A stretch of DNA of 64,000 nucleotides from positions 1 through 64,000 of the forward strand of contig WTXI01000075.1 of assembly GCA_022376515.1 (NCBI GenBank). Reading direction: 5' to 3'. This document shows positions 31,833 to 44,123 of this stretch, one piece after another. Position numbers and translations under genes: made by a program. This stretch comes from Lactifluus volemus. Taxonomy: Eukaryota > Basidiomycota > Agaricomycetes > Russulales > Russulaceae. The notes under the pieces were generated by a model. That model made no database searches and was not told the DNA's origin. It saw nothing but the letters and a program-made list of their open reading frames with translations. How positions within the stretch are numbered: the stretch's first letter is position 1; each line of letters starts with the position of its first letter.

Positions 31833-33908
31833 ATCCCTTTTACCAGACTAGGAAAACACACAACCAACACGTGAGATTGCGTGAGAGATGACAACGAAAC
31901 ATATTCCCATCTGTGGTACAGTAGGGCTATTTGGTTATCCTTCAAAGAATAGTCCTGTATCTATTTCCAACGACATCTGTCTAGTAACTTAAAGGTATAT
32001 GACACCGCCGGTAGCGCCAACCCCTCTTTTCCCACGGCATTCAGACTTGCTTTGCTCAGGGCATTGTGATCCAATGTTGGTCCCATATGTATGATGCACA
32101 CTGACAAACCAGAATCATCGCTGCGGCAGCTCGGACTATGTGGCCATTTATTGGTGGCTGGTACGTCGTAGTGATGGTGTGGATCGATCGTGGATCGTCT
32201 CGATCCCACTCCAACGGTCAGGTGCGACCTTCGAGACGCACATATGGTCGTGATGAGGATAAACCCCGTGCGGCAATCCTGCTCGACTGTAAGGGATTCT
32301 AATCCTCGGTCAATCTGCTCGTCCTACTGCGTTCCTCGACGAGGAATGATTGAATTGCGAGAATCTGGACGAATTTTACGACGGAGCGTGATGACCGCGT
32401 ACTCCCCTCCACGCTGAAAGAAATTGCATCGCACTCCCGTGAATTGTATGAGTATGTCTGATATGCAGTAACTAGCTTCCCGTGTTTGTATCGCGTTGTT
32501 ATGAAGCACCACTAACGTTTGCGCAGGGACCACCCCAAGGAGCAGATTTCCAGGTAGCCATCGAGTCGACTACTAACAGCGCTGTATCCCCTTAAGTTAC
32601 CACTGGTTCAGGGGCTACATAGCTGGTGACAGTGAGGATGCACCACATCGTCTCGGGTTGTATGCCAAGATAAGGAAACGAAATGGGTCCGAAGCCGGCG
32701 TTGTGGTATACACCTCCCAAGGAAGCGAAAGACAACTGCTGACTCGGACATCGCCCAAGGGTGTCCAGCAGCGCTAACCGCAAGTGTAACGATACCCAGA
32801 AGTCGGGGTCATGACTTTAAAGGACTGTGGCGAATCGAACAGCAGGCGCAGGAATGTGGCACACTTTACTGAAACCGAACGACGCTTTGCGCAGAATAAG
32901 CGCTGGCAGGTGTTGTGCGGACAACGAGCGCTACATTAGGACGGAGGACACAGACTCGGAGTCAGTTCTCCGCGGATCGAACATAAACCGAATCGAGAAC
33001 AAGGGTGATGTGGCTCGAAAATCTGGGGTTGCGGCGAGCAACCACCACGTGTCGCTAGTACGACGTCAACGCGTCAACTTGGGCGGTCTCACAGAACGAA
33101 TGATTACGTTGGTCAGAAAACTGAAAGTGTTAGTGGGGCCGTGGACACCTAAGGAACAAAGCAAAAACTCATGGATTGGACGAGCTGTACTAGTAGGCTT
33201 GAAATTTGTTGAGTCGGAGCAAAGCACTAGCTGCAATGTACCAAGTTACAGTGAAGTTGGCAAGTGATCGACCGTGGTGAGAATTTTGCTTGCCAGTGCT
33301 TGTCACGGCAACGTTACCTGAGCTGGTGCCTTAAAACGCCGATCATCTCACCCTGGGCTACCGGTGAGGTTTACGGTATTGAATGATGCACTTGGTGCAC
33401 ATCTCCCCGCGAATTTCTTCTCGATCTTACTTACCTGATAGTATACCCTCCAAAAGAACCGCAGCTAATCTACAGGCAACCCCATATACCGTCTGACAAC
33501 CAGTGAAAAAAAATGTTCGCTACATGGGGTTAGGCCATGGCGACGTCCTGTCATCGTGTCATCAAAGCCACTATTATCGATACTGTATGGGACAAAGCGA
33601 TGGCGCAACCTGTCATGAGAGGAGTGAAAGGTGCAAAAGGAAAAGGCCGTCATGATCGCAACTTCTGTCATTGGCCAAATCCCACGCTTGGTGAAAAACA
33701 TTGTCTCCATCAAAAGGTGAATATATACGAGAGCGTACACATGCTACACCAAGAAACCAAGAAAAGTGACAGAGCATGACTTTGACTAACAGCTGAATAA
33801 CAAACGAAACGAGTGTTGGTGTTGAGAACAATGCATTAATGGTCTTTTGCTATGAAAGAGGTTTCAGAAGGGGAAGGAGGATTGAGAAGATCCTAGGGCC
33901 GTACCTTT
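31833..33908. other. Intergenic; no gene seen
   Basis: Two kilobases of mixed composition. The longest open frame (32827-33267, plus) lacks any motif and has no plausible start context. Upstream parts presumably hold the promoter of the channel gene. Confidence 0.4.
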
Positions 33909-34157
33909 TTAGTACTTCTCCGTCAGGTAGACCTCCCCGTTCTTTGGGTCTCGGTGCACGGCCATAACTTTATGCCCAGTTACCCATGGCGGTGCATCTG
34001 CTGGGATGACTGGTGATGGCGGCCTCCGACTCTGGGCTTTGTGTCTCGGTCGTTTAGGATGCTTCTTCTTTAAAGCCGTTCCCTTCACCGTCGACCGTCC
34101 GTGGTCATGCTCATCGAACTTATCGAGGACGTTTTGCCTGCTCGGGATGCACCCCAT
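33909..34157 (-). CDS. Small basic protein with N-terminal dual-acylation motif (MGCIPS), 82 aa
   Basis: Begins MGCIPSRQNVLDKF. Gly2 with Ser6 fits N-myristoylation and Cys3 fits palmitoylation, so membrane anchoring is likely. The middle is strongly basic (KKKHPKRPRHKAQSRRPPSP). The end (GHKVMAVHRDPKNGEVYLTEKY) looks like a small beta-strand pair. No known domain. The single-exon frame is complete, and upstream lies a 415-bp gap before SLY1 on the other strand, i.e. a divergent arrangement. Function unknown. Confidence 0.6.
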   Translation of the reverse strand: MGCIPSRQNVLDKFDEHDHGRSTVKGTALKKKHPKRPRHKAQSRRPPSPVIPADAPPWVTGHKVMAVHRDPKNGEVYLTEKY

Positions 34158-34573
34158 TAACCACTAATTCTGAAGAATTGAAAGAGATCTGTGATGATCG
34201 ATCGTAAAGACAAAGTGATTACTCACGATAAACTTGAAAGAATGGACAGTAGTTGAGGTGGTTGTTTGGGGATGAGAAGTTAGAAAATGAGCAGGGAGGG
34301 GTGGGAGGAGATAAAAGGGAGGGTGATTGGTTGTGCCTGGAGTGTCACTGAGATATCTCGGCATATTGACACAGGGTCGAGGGTTGCTCATAGAAACGCG
34401 TCCTCCGTACTGTACGTATTTTTAGATATTCTTGGCCATAAAATAGTACTGTACAGTATGTACGTTAATTGTTTCTCACTTTCTGGTGGCTGTGTTACCA
34501 GTGACCACGTCGCCGTGTTGCTTAGTCGACGCGTCTTGACAGTCACGGTCTCACTCGACCATACGCGTCCGCT

Positions 34574-37004
34574 ATGACGAGCAATGCACTCAAACAAGTG
34601 TGTCCCCGTGTATCGCTTCTCGTTCAATGTAGCACTAAGTCGTCTCTGTAGGCGACTTCACCCAATACCGTGCAACAGGCGCAGACAAATGCACTACTCT
34701 CCATGCTCAATCTCAATAAACCCATAGAGCCTTCGCCTTCCGCTGTCTCTTCGGGAAAGGCACCCACAACTCTCAAAGTTCCCGCGGCTGCGGGCCCACC
34801 TATTTGGAAGATCCTAGTGTTAGACCAAGAAACGAAAGACATCCTCGCGACAGTATTACGAGTGCAGGATCTCCGAGACATCGGTGTCACCCTTCACGTG
34901 TATGCTCTCTTCTCAGCAGTTCGCTTGCATTGCTGTCTAACGACGACTCATTTCAGCCAACTTCACTCATCTCGGCCACCTCTCCCGGACGTCCCAGCTG
35001 TCTACTTCGTCTCTCCGACCCTGGCAAATATCAGGAGAATTGCCGAAGACCTTGGCAAGGGCCTCTATGAATCCTTCCATTTCAACTTCTCAGAACCTCT
35101 TCCACGCCCGCTGCTCGAGGAGCTCGCGGCGGCAGTTGCGAAAGACGGAACAAACGAATATATAGAGCAGGTCAGAATTCACCACACTGTTTGGGAGGCG
35201 TAGAATTGACCCGCTTATTCCTGCAGGTCGTTGACCAGTATCTCTCCTTCATCGCGCCCTCGGGGTCGCTATATTCTCTCTTACCACCACCTCCCACAGT
35301 CTCATCGCTCACTTCCAGCCAACCGGGACCGTCCCAACAACTCTCGTCCTATGCCATCTTGAATTCACCCTCTTCTACTGAAGACCAAATCGAAAATGAG
35401 ATCGAACGAATAGCCAGTGGACTCTTCAGCGTTGTTGCCACTATGGGTGTGTGTCCAACTGTTTCTCCAAACGAATTTGTTTCTCAAGCGCCGTGCAGGC
35501 CTAGTTCCTATTATACGCGCGCCGCGGGGAAATGCGGCAGAAATGATTGCAAAGAAAGTGGAGACAAAAATCCGTGATTCCATCATCACTGCATCACGCT
35601 CACAAGGCTCAGCGCTTTTCTCTCAAGAGCCGGGTGGGCTGTCTACCTTGCAGCGACCGCGTTAGTCCACTACTCGATACTATATGCCCCATTCATTGCT
35701 GTTTAACTGATCAACAGTTCTGCTCGTCCTTGACCGTAATATCGATCTCGTCCCCGTACTCTCCCATGGCTGGACATACCAGGCGCTCGTCTCTGATTGC
35801 CTTGAAATGAAGCTAAATCGGGTCACAGTTGCATCACCGCAGAAGAAGGCCTATGACCTCGATGCGAAGGACTTTTTCTGGACGAAAAACGCTGCGAATC
35901 CATTCCCCCAAGTCGCGGAAGATATCGACACAGAGCTCAATCGGTATAAGCAGGATGCCGCAGAGATCACACGATCAACAGGTGTGAGCGACGTCAACGA
36001 CATCTCGCAACTGTGAGATTTCATGTCCCTCCTTCATCCATTTACATTTACTGAACGTGCGGAATAGTGACCTTTCTGCGAACGCTTCGCATCTTAAAAC
36101 TGCAATCACACAGCTCCCAGAGCTGACAGCACGCAAAGCAACTCTCGACACGCACATGAACATTGCCACCGCGTTGCTCGAGGAGATCAAATCCCGTGGG
36201 CTCGACGAACTCTTTTCTACCGAAGAGGCCATCAACAAACAGAGCGTCGCGACGGTGCTCGAATTCCTTAAAGGGGAGGGCAAGCCGACGCCGGTCGACA
36301 AGCTCCGTCTAGTGCTCGTTTTCTATCTTTCTTCGCAGGATAATGCAATTTCGAACGATGACGTAGCTGAGCTCGAGGCGGAATTGAAGAAGCAAGGCGC
36401 AGATGTTGCCGCCTTCGATTACGTCCGGCGCCTACGTGAAGTCTCGCGCATGATCGTGCCCTCTGTTGGTGCTGCTACGCCTGTACCCGGCGCACAGGGC
36501 GGAGGCGGTGGCGAGCTGTTCAAAGGTTTCAGCTCGTTGGGTAACCGCGTACGTCACTGATGCTATCTCTTTGCGAGTGGGACATATCTGTAATGATCTG
36601 TTGTTAGCTCACGGACCGATTCAAGGAGGGTGGTCTAGAGAATTTGATCTCGGGCGTGCGCAACTTTTTGCCGACGAACAAGCTTTGCACGGTGACTCGG
36701 TTGGCCGAAGCCCTCATGGATTCTAGTGCCGCGTCCAACCAATCCTTGCAAGAGACGGACGAATATATCATGCTGACCCCCGCGCGGCGCGAAATGCCCC
36801 GTCAGCTGCGCGGCGCCGGTGCGACGCTCTCAATTTACGGATGGCATCGTATTTGTTGTGGGTGGTGCGGGGTACGTCGAGTATGGGAACCTCGAGGAAT
36901 GGGCATCCAAGACGGGCCGGCGCGTCACGTATGGAGGGACGGAGATTTGGGACCCTGAGGGTTTCGTCAGCGTGTTGAGAGACCTTGGAAAGGGACAAAC
37001 ATGA
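34574..37004 (+). CDS. SLY1: SLY1, Sec1/Munc18 family ER-Golgi SNARE regulator (frame-broken in last exon)
   Basis: First exon ATG at 34574 (MTSNALKQ), then introns of 53-60 nt join in phase. Recognisable blocks: [99 protein letters not shown] and, in the last exon, [22 protein letters not shown] proteins bind syntaxin Sed5 and SNARE bundles to drive vesicle fusion. Around 36775 and 36820 the reading frame changes twice, each explained by one missing base, so the literal frame would lose the conserved C-terminus. SLY1 is normally essential, so sequence error or a second good allele is likely. Confidence 0.9.
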
Positions 37005-37580
37005 GGCCGCAAGGAGCCTTAGACACGCGAGGGTACCAATTTATCATAGGAATGGTATTTCCTGCTGCGCACTGCACTGGAGATATTCAGGGTCGCTTCT
37101 CTCTGTAGCGCAAGGGAAGGAGGGAAAGGCATAGGGTTTCGCAATTAGTACCGTCTCAGTTCATGTTGCAACTCGCAATCCTGTGAATTCACTTTTCTCT
37201 TGCTATGGTCACGGTTGACTTTGGGTAAGAAGGCGTGATTCTATGAATGAGAGAGGACTGTCACGGTAAAGCTCAGAGCAACCACACGCCAAGCCCGAGG
37301 CGTAACGTGATCATGATCGAGGTGAATGTAATGAAGTGAAAGGCATGATCTGTACCAACGTCCAGGATCTTGTTGAGAGTACAAAGACGACGACGGCAAC
37401 GGGCATGTGATTCACGTCTCCTGTTCCTGGCTGTCGCTGACAATCTTTTGTTTGATCATTTTTCAAGACTGACCTTAGTTATATTTTTTTCATCATTTGA
37501 TCGTATTACAATCGGTGCGCCCTCTCACTTTCTTATCTCTATAAAGACGTTCCTACTCCCTTCACCTTATTGTAAATATC

Positions 37581-38820
37581 ATGATATTGATACCCGTAGA
37601 ACCCACTATAGAGACCTTCGCTCCTCAACTCCCCGTCGAGCTCTGGCTGCGCATCTTCCGCTTCGTCACCTCGACACGGATAATATCCCTTCCAGTTCAG
37701 CACGAGCCTTTCCAGTCCTCTCACGACAACACCGCTCTCTTAGATGCCGCCCTGCGCGACAAATGCACCCTCACACTAGTGTGCAAACAATGGCGATTAC
37801 TCGCCAGTGACATGCTCTACGAAGATATCCGCCTTGGCCAGGGAATCGCCGCCCTACACGCTGCCTCGATCAGCCCATCGACTCCAGTCTCTGCGGGCAC
37901 CGGCACCGCGTCCGACGCATAGTGCTACCTTACAAAAGCACCGAAATGACAACTTGTCATTCTCCGCCCGCCCTTGACCTCCTCGCGCTCCTCCCACACA
38001 TCGAGGTGCTCGTGCGCCCACCAATATGCCCGTCATATGTTACCTTCCCATTCGATTTCCCGACCACCGTCCCTGCGCTGTCCACGTTGCGCCGCCTTGA
38101 ATGGGCCTTTGATCCCTCTGGCGCTGCCCCACGCACAGGCGGAATCAACGCACTATCGGATGTCCTCCGGGTCGCACCAGCACTGGAACTTCTCGTCCTC
38201 GTCGGGTCAATACCTTTCGCGTCAATCTACCAACGCCCGCCACCGCCCCTGAAACACCTCACCACTCTGCGTCTCCAGGACGGCGCAGGCACGTGCCCGT
38301 TCGTGGCGCGTCAAGCGACTTATTGGAAACTTCCAGCACTCGAGAACATCATTGTGGAAGGCCCAGCGCGTGCGGAGACGCTCGAGGCACTCTGGGAGGC
38401 GTTTGGGGACAGGTACGCATGTTGGAGATTGAGCTTGCGGAATATGAGGAGGTACAGAAGATCGTCGGCGCGTGCGCCGCGATCGAAACGCTCTACCTGC
38501 ATGTTCAGAGGCGCACCGTCGCATCGTCGACATCGAGTCGGGACGAGGACGATGGTAGGTGCCAGTACGTCCACGACTCGCTAAGACGCGTCGGGCTTTG
38601 CGTCGATAATGGTGAGCGGGCTGGTGAATGGGACGACAGCACGTGGAGGACCGTTGGGATATATGTGGGACAGTTTGGTGAGGGATGTCCGGCGCTGCAC
38701 GAGATTGAGCTCTATGTGCGAGACGTGCGCGTCGCTGCGCAGAGCCCAGAGTACCACGCGCTTCGTGAGATGGTATCATCGAGGGGAAGGCAGTTACTTT
38801 TACGTTCCCTTCACACTTGA
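37581..38820 (+). CDS. F-box/leucine-rich-like protein of an Agaricomycete family (two frame breaks)
   Basis: F-box-type N-terminus (LPVELWLRIFRFV ... LTLVCKQWRLLASDMLYEDI), then the family pattern VLPYKSTEM, LLPHIEVLVRPPICPSY, TLRRLEWAFDPSGAA, TGGINALSDVLRVAPALELL, LTTLRLQDG and ALWEAFGD, ending in a short LRR-like C-terminal half (CPALHEIELYVRDVR). F-box proteins usually recruit substrates to SCF ubiquitin ligases. The frame shifts by one missing base near 37865 (in a C run) and near 38412 (in a G run). The three pieces are otherwise collinear with the family. Its 3' end is duplicated twice downstream. Confidence 0.72.
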
Positions 38821-39229
38821 CCCCGACTGCTTCTTTCGCAGAAAACTGGTTGCTGGTTACCCCTTTGTTATTTTTGGGATCACGTACTGGCATTCGCCAA
38901 GATACCGTTGGATAGACACGTATGAAGTCTAGCTTTAGTAAGAACTGCTCTTACCTTCAGGGTTTCTCTTGCATAATTTGTAGCAGAGTTCCCTCATGAT
39001 ACTCCAGGAGTCCAGGCTCCTGCATCATTTCGCTACAAGGACACTAGTCTCGTGTCAGCGTCATCTGGCCAGGCCCGCCCGCTTCGGTGTGTGACTGTGG
39101 CACTGTATGGCGCTTACTATCGAAGCGCCTGTCATGGCTACAGCCGCCGCCGCCGCTATCCAATGCTGGTGTTTACCACGCGTTGCCCGGCCCAACTCCT
39201 TTGACTTTTTGATCTTTGGTAACTGAAAA

Positions 39230-40261
39230 ATGGAGACCGAGAAATGTGAATCATGGCGTTGAGTTCCACTCAGTCACCCATAAGAGTATCTTACTTTTTC
39301 ATCTTTAAACTAGCCTCTCTTTCTGAGATTGAGCGTAAAATTTCAAAATTTCAGAATATTATTTCGTCATTACCTCGACTTTATCCTTTCCGTTCCATAT
39401 GGCTCAAGCGCCTGGCATAGTTGAGGTTCCAGCACTTCGAAATCTTTGACTCGGACGAACAGCTGGACCGATCAATCCTTCATTTGACAGAAGTATTACC
39501 CCTGCCGCCGAGGACTATACCCACGCGATTTTCTGCTCTGTCACTCGTTATGCTCGCGGGTCTCCTTCGCCTTCGTTGGGACAGGTCAAAGCAGCCAGAT
39601 GATATCAAGTATTGTGTCAAGTACTTTCGTTACCTCAGAGACCAACCACTTCAAGCAATCCACCGCGATCGCGTAACATCATCTCTTGTATTGGCACTGG
39701 CCGAACAGGTGGAGTCGATGTCAGACAATGTTATGGAGAACATCAAGGAGATGACGACTCTGCCACGAATTGCTCGACTCGGATGGTTCTGCAAACCCAC
39801 CAATCGTCCCCTTTCAGTACTTAACCAATGCCTTTACCGCTGATCATGATATACCGGGAGAACTTCGAGACGAAGTGATCGAATGCGTCCGGGAAGCGAA
39901 CACTCGTCTTCCGGGTTCCCCAGAACTTTCCTGTATGCTTGGCTATTGCCTCGCCAAGCGCTTCTTCAAAGCTTTTACGACTGTTGATTACGAGGAGGCA
40001 ATGGTCAGCCTAAATAAAGCCATAACATCGGCATCCGATTTCCCCGAAGACACTGGCAGTGACCTCCAGCAAAGGAGCTTAAGGGCGATCGCAAACTTGT
40101 CCTATAGAAGGTACGTCGCGTTTAAAACGCCAGAGCACTTAGAGGTGGCTATTTCTCATATCCGCACCTTTTTGAGCTCGGCTCCTCTCGATCATCCGGA
40201 CCGCGTTGAAAATTTCCGGAGGTTGACGGAACTCTCAGACGAGCGCGTAGAAGAGCATTAA
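39230..40261 (+). pseudogene. TPR-CHAT paralogue A, truncated pseudogene
   Basis: Has the same start as the intact paralogue C: a 16-nt first exon (METEK), an intron, SLSEIERKIS, then QLDRSILHLTEVLPLPP, KQPDDIKYCVKYFRYLRDQ, LALAEQVESMSDNVMENIKEM and, in another frame, EVIECVREANTRLPGSPELS and HLEVAISHIRTFLSS. In-frame TAG at 39418-39420 (Gln in the paralogue), a frame change near 39760, and it ends after the first TPR-like block. The second helical half and the CHAT protease are absent. F-box-derived sequence follows. Confidence 0.85.
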
Positions 40262-40333
40262 CTTCTCATCGATCTTATCCCTCACTGCATCTCATACCGA
40301 ATTACAATATTCGATCTCCCTCGCGTGGGAACA

Positions 40334-40620
40334 TGTAGGACAGTTTGGTGAGGGATGTCCGGCGCTGCGCGAAATTGAGCTCTATGCACCAGACGTGCGC
40401 GTCGCTGCGCAGAGCCCAGAGTATCACGCACTTCGTGAGACGTTGTCATCGAGGGGGAAGACAGGTACCTTTACATTCCCTTCGTGCTTGACCCCGACTG
40501 TGATTCTTGAGTCGCGCGACTGCACAAAGGACAATGCCAGTAAGTACAGGCTCGCAAATGATGGGCTAACTGATCTCATCTCAGAATACTGTAACCCACA
40601 CACTAACTTGCACGAGATCT
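40334..40620 (+). pseudogene. Duplicated 3' fragment of the F-box gene (copy 2)
   Basis: GGACAGTTTGGTGAGGGATG through CAGAGCCCAGAGTATCACGC matches 38665-38790 of the F-box gene almost base for base, then diverges. No F-box domain. It lies between CHAT A and CHAT B. Confidence 0.85.
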
Positions 40621-40944
40621 GAGGGAGGTTAAGTACTGCAGTTAGAGTAGATAAGTCCAATAGTCATAACGAAGCCAAAATTGAGGGGCCGATACTGATT
40701 GTAAGGTATCTGTGTGCACACATCCTATCCTACTCTAATTAGTAGCTAAGGTACAATCTAAGATACAGTACATCTCAGAATTGTGGTGTCAACGATGTCA
40801 ACCTTTATATTAGTACTTCAGTACGTGGAGCCGGGCGCTAACTTTTTGAAATTGAGTCACGTGTATCTACTAGTATCAAGGCCAATTCCAAACATTGTTG
40901 TCCTCGGATTGATTCCGACGATGATTCACTTCGTCTTTGGAAAA

Positions 40945-43900
40945 ATGGAGGTCGATACATGTGAGTCATGGCGCCGAATTCACTTTCCGACCTCTGTGTC
41001 TTATTTTCTTCTTTACAGCCTCTATTTCTGAGCTCGAGGATGTAATTTATAATCACCAAACTGGTCTTTTGTCATTACCTCGATTTCATCCTTGGCGTGC
41101 CAGACTGCTTGAATCCCTGGCAGGGTGGAGATATGAACACTTCCAATCCTCTGCTTCACATGAACAGATCGACCAATCCATCCTCCACTTGTCCGAGGCA
41201 CTACTCCTGTGTCCGGGGACTGCCAGTGGACCTACGCCAAATGCCGCTGGGCTTTTCTTTCGGCTCGCATGTTCCCTCCATCTTCGCTGGACGAGATTCA
41301 AGCAGCCAGGTGATATCAAGGCTTGTGTCAAGTATTTTCGTTATCTCAGAGACCAACGGCACCATGTCCTCGACGCCTCCCCCAGTGAAATAACGTTACT
41401 CCTTGTGTTGGCATTGTCAGAGCAAGTGGAGTCAATGCCGGACCCTGACAAGATATTGGAGAATGTCGAGGAGATGACAATTCTCTGCCGTGAATTGTTT
41501 AATTCAAATAGCTCCCGCCCTCTGGAGTACGCCTTTGAGGCCTTGTCTGCTGCCTTCTTCGCCTGTTACGTTACAACGGGAGAACCTCCAGACCAAGTGA
41601 TTGACTTTCTTCGGGAAGTGAATGTTCGCTTTCCGAATTCCCTCGAACATTCTCGTAGATTTGCCCATTGCCTCGCCTTGCGCTTCCTCACAACTTTTAC
41701 GAATGCTGATTACGAGGAGATAACGACTATCCTGGACAAAGTCATAACTTCCGCATCCGATCTCCCCGAAGACGTTCGAAGTCACGTCAAGGAAGAGGCT
41801 TTATCGACAATCGCAACACTTTCCGATATCAGATATGTCACATTGAGGAAACCAGAATATTTGGAGGTGGCGATTTCCCATATTCGCACTCTTTTGCGCT
41901 CAACTCCCCCTGATTTTTCGGATCGCCCAAATTTTTCCCAGCACTTGGCAGAACTCACAAACTGGCGTGTCCATGAATTTGGGGGCAACTCAAGAAGGGT
42001 CTTACAGTGGCGCCTCCGCCACTGATCCAGACATTGTCGACCTTGCGACCTTATCATCCCTGACTGCATCTCTTACTGAACAAGATTTTTCGTTCATCCC
42101 GGATGGAGAGCAGTGGTCCCGACATATCCAAGCACTTTCCACCATAGTTACAATCACTGAAATAGCGGAGAGTGAGGAAGCGATCGAATACTGCCGCCGC
42201 CTAGTCGTTTCGGTTTGCCGTGGTCCACGTCGTCGAATGATCACATGTATCACCATTAGGGCGCTGGGAGATGTTCTCTTCCGCGCGTTTAGTCGCACCG
42301 GAAAAATCGAGTATCTCAATGAGTCAATTGCCGCGCTTCATGATGGTCTCAAGATGTATGGTCCAGGGGTTGACCAGCACTATCTAGCTGGAGATCTTAT
42401 TCAACCATTATTTTTTCACTTCTTTCTGGTTGGACTCAGAGAAGACCTGGATGAAATAATGGAATTAAGCGTCAGTCTCGTTGACGATACCTACACGACG
42501 GTACCAAAACGATTTCGGTTTTCCTACGACTGGGCGCATATGGCGCATTTTTTTACGCACCCTTCCACCGTGGTAGCTTATGAAAAGGCCCTCTCGCTCA
42601 TGCAAGACTCTCTTTGCTATGCGCCTACGCTCGAAACACAACATTTTCGCCTTATCTCTGAGCGCGAGATGTACGAGACGCTACCGTTAAATTATGCATC
42701 GTACCAGATCTACACAGGTCAACTAAATAGGGCAATCGAGACTCTCGAGCGAGGAAGGGCCTTACTCTGGTCCGAGATGCGTGGATTCCATACTTCGGCC
42801 GATCAACTTGCTGCAGTTAACTCGGCTTTGGCAGCAGAATTCGTAGAGATCAACAAGGACTTGGAGGAAGTCACAATGTCCATGGTGCCCTGTGGAAGTA
42901 TGGAAGCAGAGTGTAGTGGAGTTGAGGACCCAGACGGAATGGATCCATTCGGTCGTCTGATGATGAAGCAACGAAAACTCTTGGAGAAGCGCGATGAGCT
43001 CATTTCACAGATTCGAACCTTACCAAACTTTGGCAGTTTCTTGAAGTCCCCGAAATCTAGTGCTCTTCGCTCTGCTGCATTACGTGGACCAGTCATTATC
43101 GTCAACCATTGCATATTTCGCTCCGACATTCTAATACTGTTCCGCGACTCTCGTCCCTCCCTTATCACGACAACCAAGGACTTCTACAAACGCGCACTGG
43201 AGTTGGGCGATCGGCTGGTGGAATCGAGAAAAGGTCCGAGTCACCGCCTTGAATCAAAGGACTATCAGCGTACTCTCCGCTTGGTACTGGGGAGCCTCTA
43301 TGAACTTGTAGGCAAGCCAGTCATCGAGGAGTTCCGCAAAATGAAGATACCAGAACAATCCAGAGTTTGGTGGTGTCCTACCTCTGTGTTTTGCCATCTT
43401 CCCCTCCATGCGATGGGACCAATCCCTTCGAACGACGGGATCACACGCTATTTCTCAGATTTATACATCTCCTCATACACTCCAACACTATCTGCACTCA
43501 TAGAATCACGCAAACCAGGAGGGAAAATCTCGGGAAAGCCTTCAATACTACTAGTTGCTCAACCAGAATCCCTGCGACACGCGCTCCCAGAGATCTGGGC
43601 CATACAAAGTCTCGATACGACGGTTACATCTCTTATCTCAAAGAAGGCGACGCCTTGCAGTGTGGTGGAGGGCCTCAGGCATCACCAGTTCTCCCATTTC
43701 GTGTGTCATGGAAACCTGGATCCAGGGAAGCCATTCAATACATCGTTGGAGCTTTATGGGGGCCAACAGCTTACACTACTCGAGATTGTGCGCTCCCGAC
43801 TTCCCACAGCCGAATTTGCCTTCCTTTCGGCTTGTCACACAGCTGGGGTAACCGAGAAAAGCATCGCTGACGAGGCACTCCATCTGACTGCGGCTATGCA

Positions 43901-44123
43901 ATATTGTGGGTTCCGGAGTGTTGTTGGAACAATGTGGGCGATGGCGGATGAAGATGGTCAATTTATAGTTGAAGATTTCTACAAGTCTATGTTGTCGAGC
44001 GATGAACCAGGTGTGCCGTATCATGAGAGATCAGCTCAGGCACTTCGGGACGCAGTGAAGAATTTACGAAGAAGAGGAGTACCACTGGAGCGATGGGTGA
44101 ATTACGTGCATTATGGTGCATGA
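40945..44123 (+). CDS. TPR-CHAT protease-like protein B (one frame break)
   Basis: A 16-nt exon 1 (MEVDT) and intron to 41028, then a long helical-repeat N-terminus (QIDQSILHLSEALLL, HLRWTRFKQPGDIKACVKYF, EYLEVAISHIRTLLRS). The frame changes in a run of five G (41981-41985); the rest continues from 41967. A second repeat block follows (GQLNRAIETLERGRALLWSE, the TPR preceding CHAT domains), then the CHAT caspase-like domain with WWCPTSVFCHLPLHAMG, the putative catalytic His in FSHFVCHGNL and Cys in AFLSACHTA, and the terminal GFRSVVGTMWAMAD / PLERWVNYVHYGA. CHAT proteins are separase/caspase-fold Cys proteases. Without the extra G it would be about 1050 residues, like paralogue C. Confidence 0.85.

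Noticed and set aside
32827..33267. 146-residue open frame (plus)
   Set aside because: No family resemblance, poor start context and composition like intergenic DNA.
43367..43870. 167-residue open frame overlapping CHAT B (and its twin at 47861-48340)
   Set aside because: Shadow frame of the CHAT coding sequence; it is present in both copies only because the DNA there is nearly identical.
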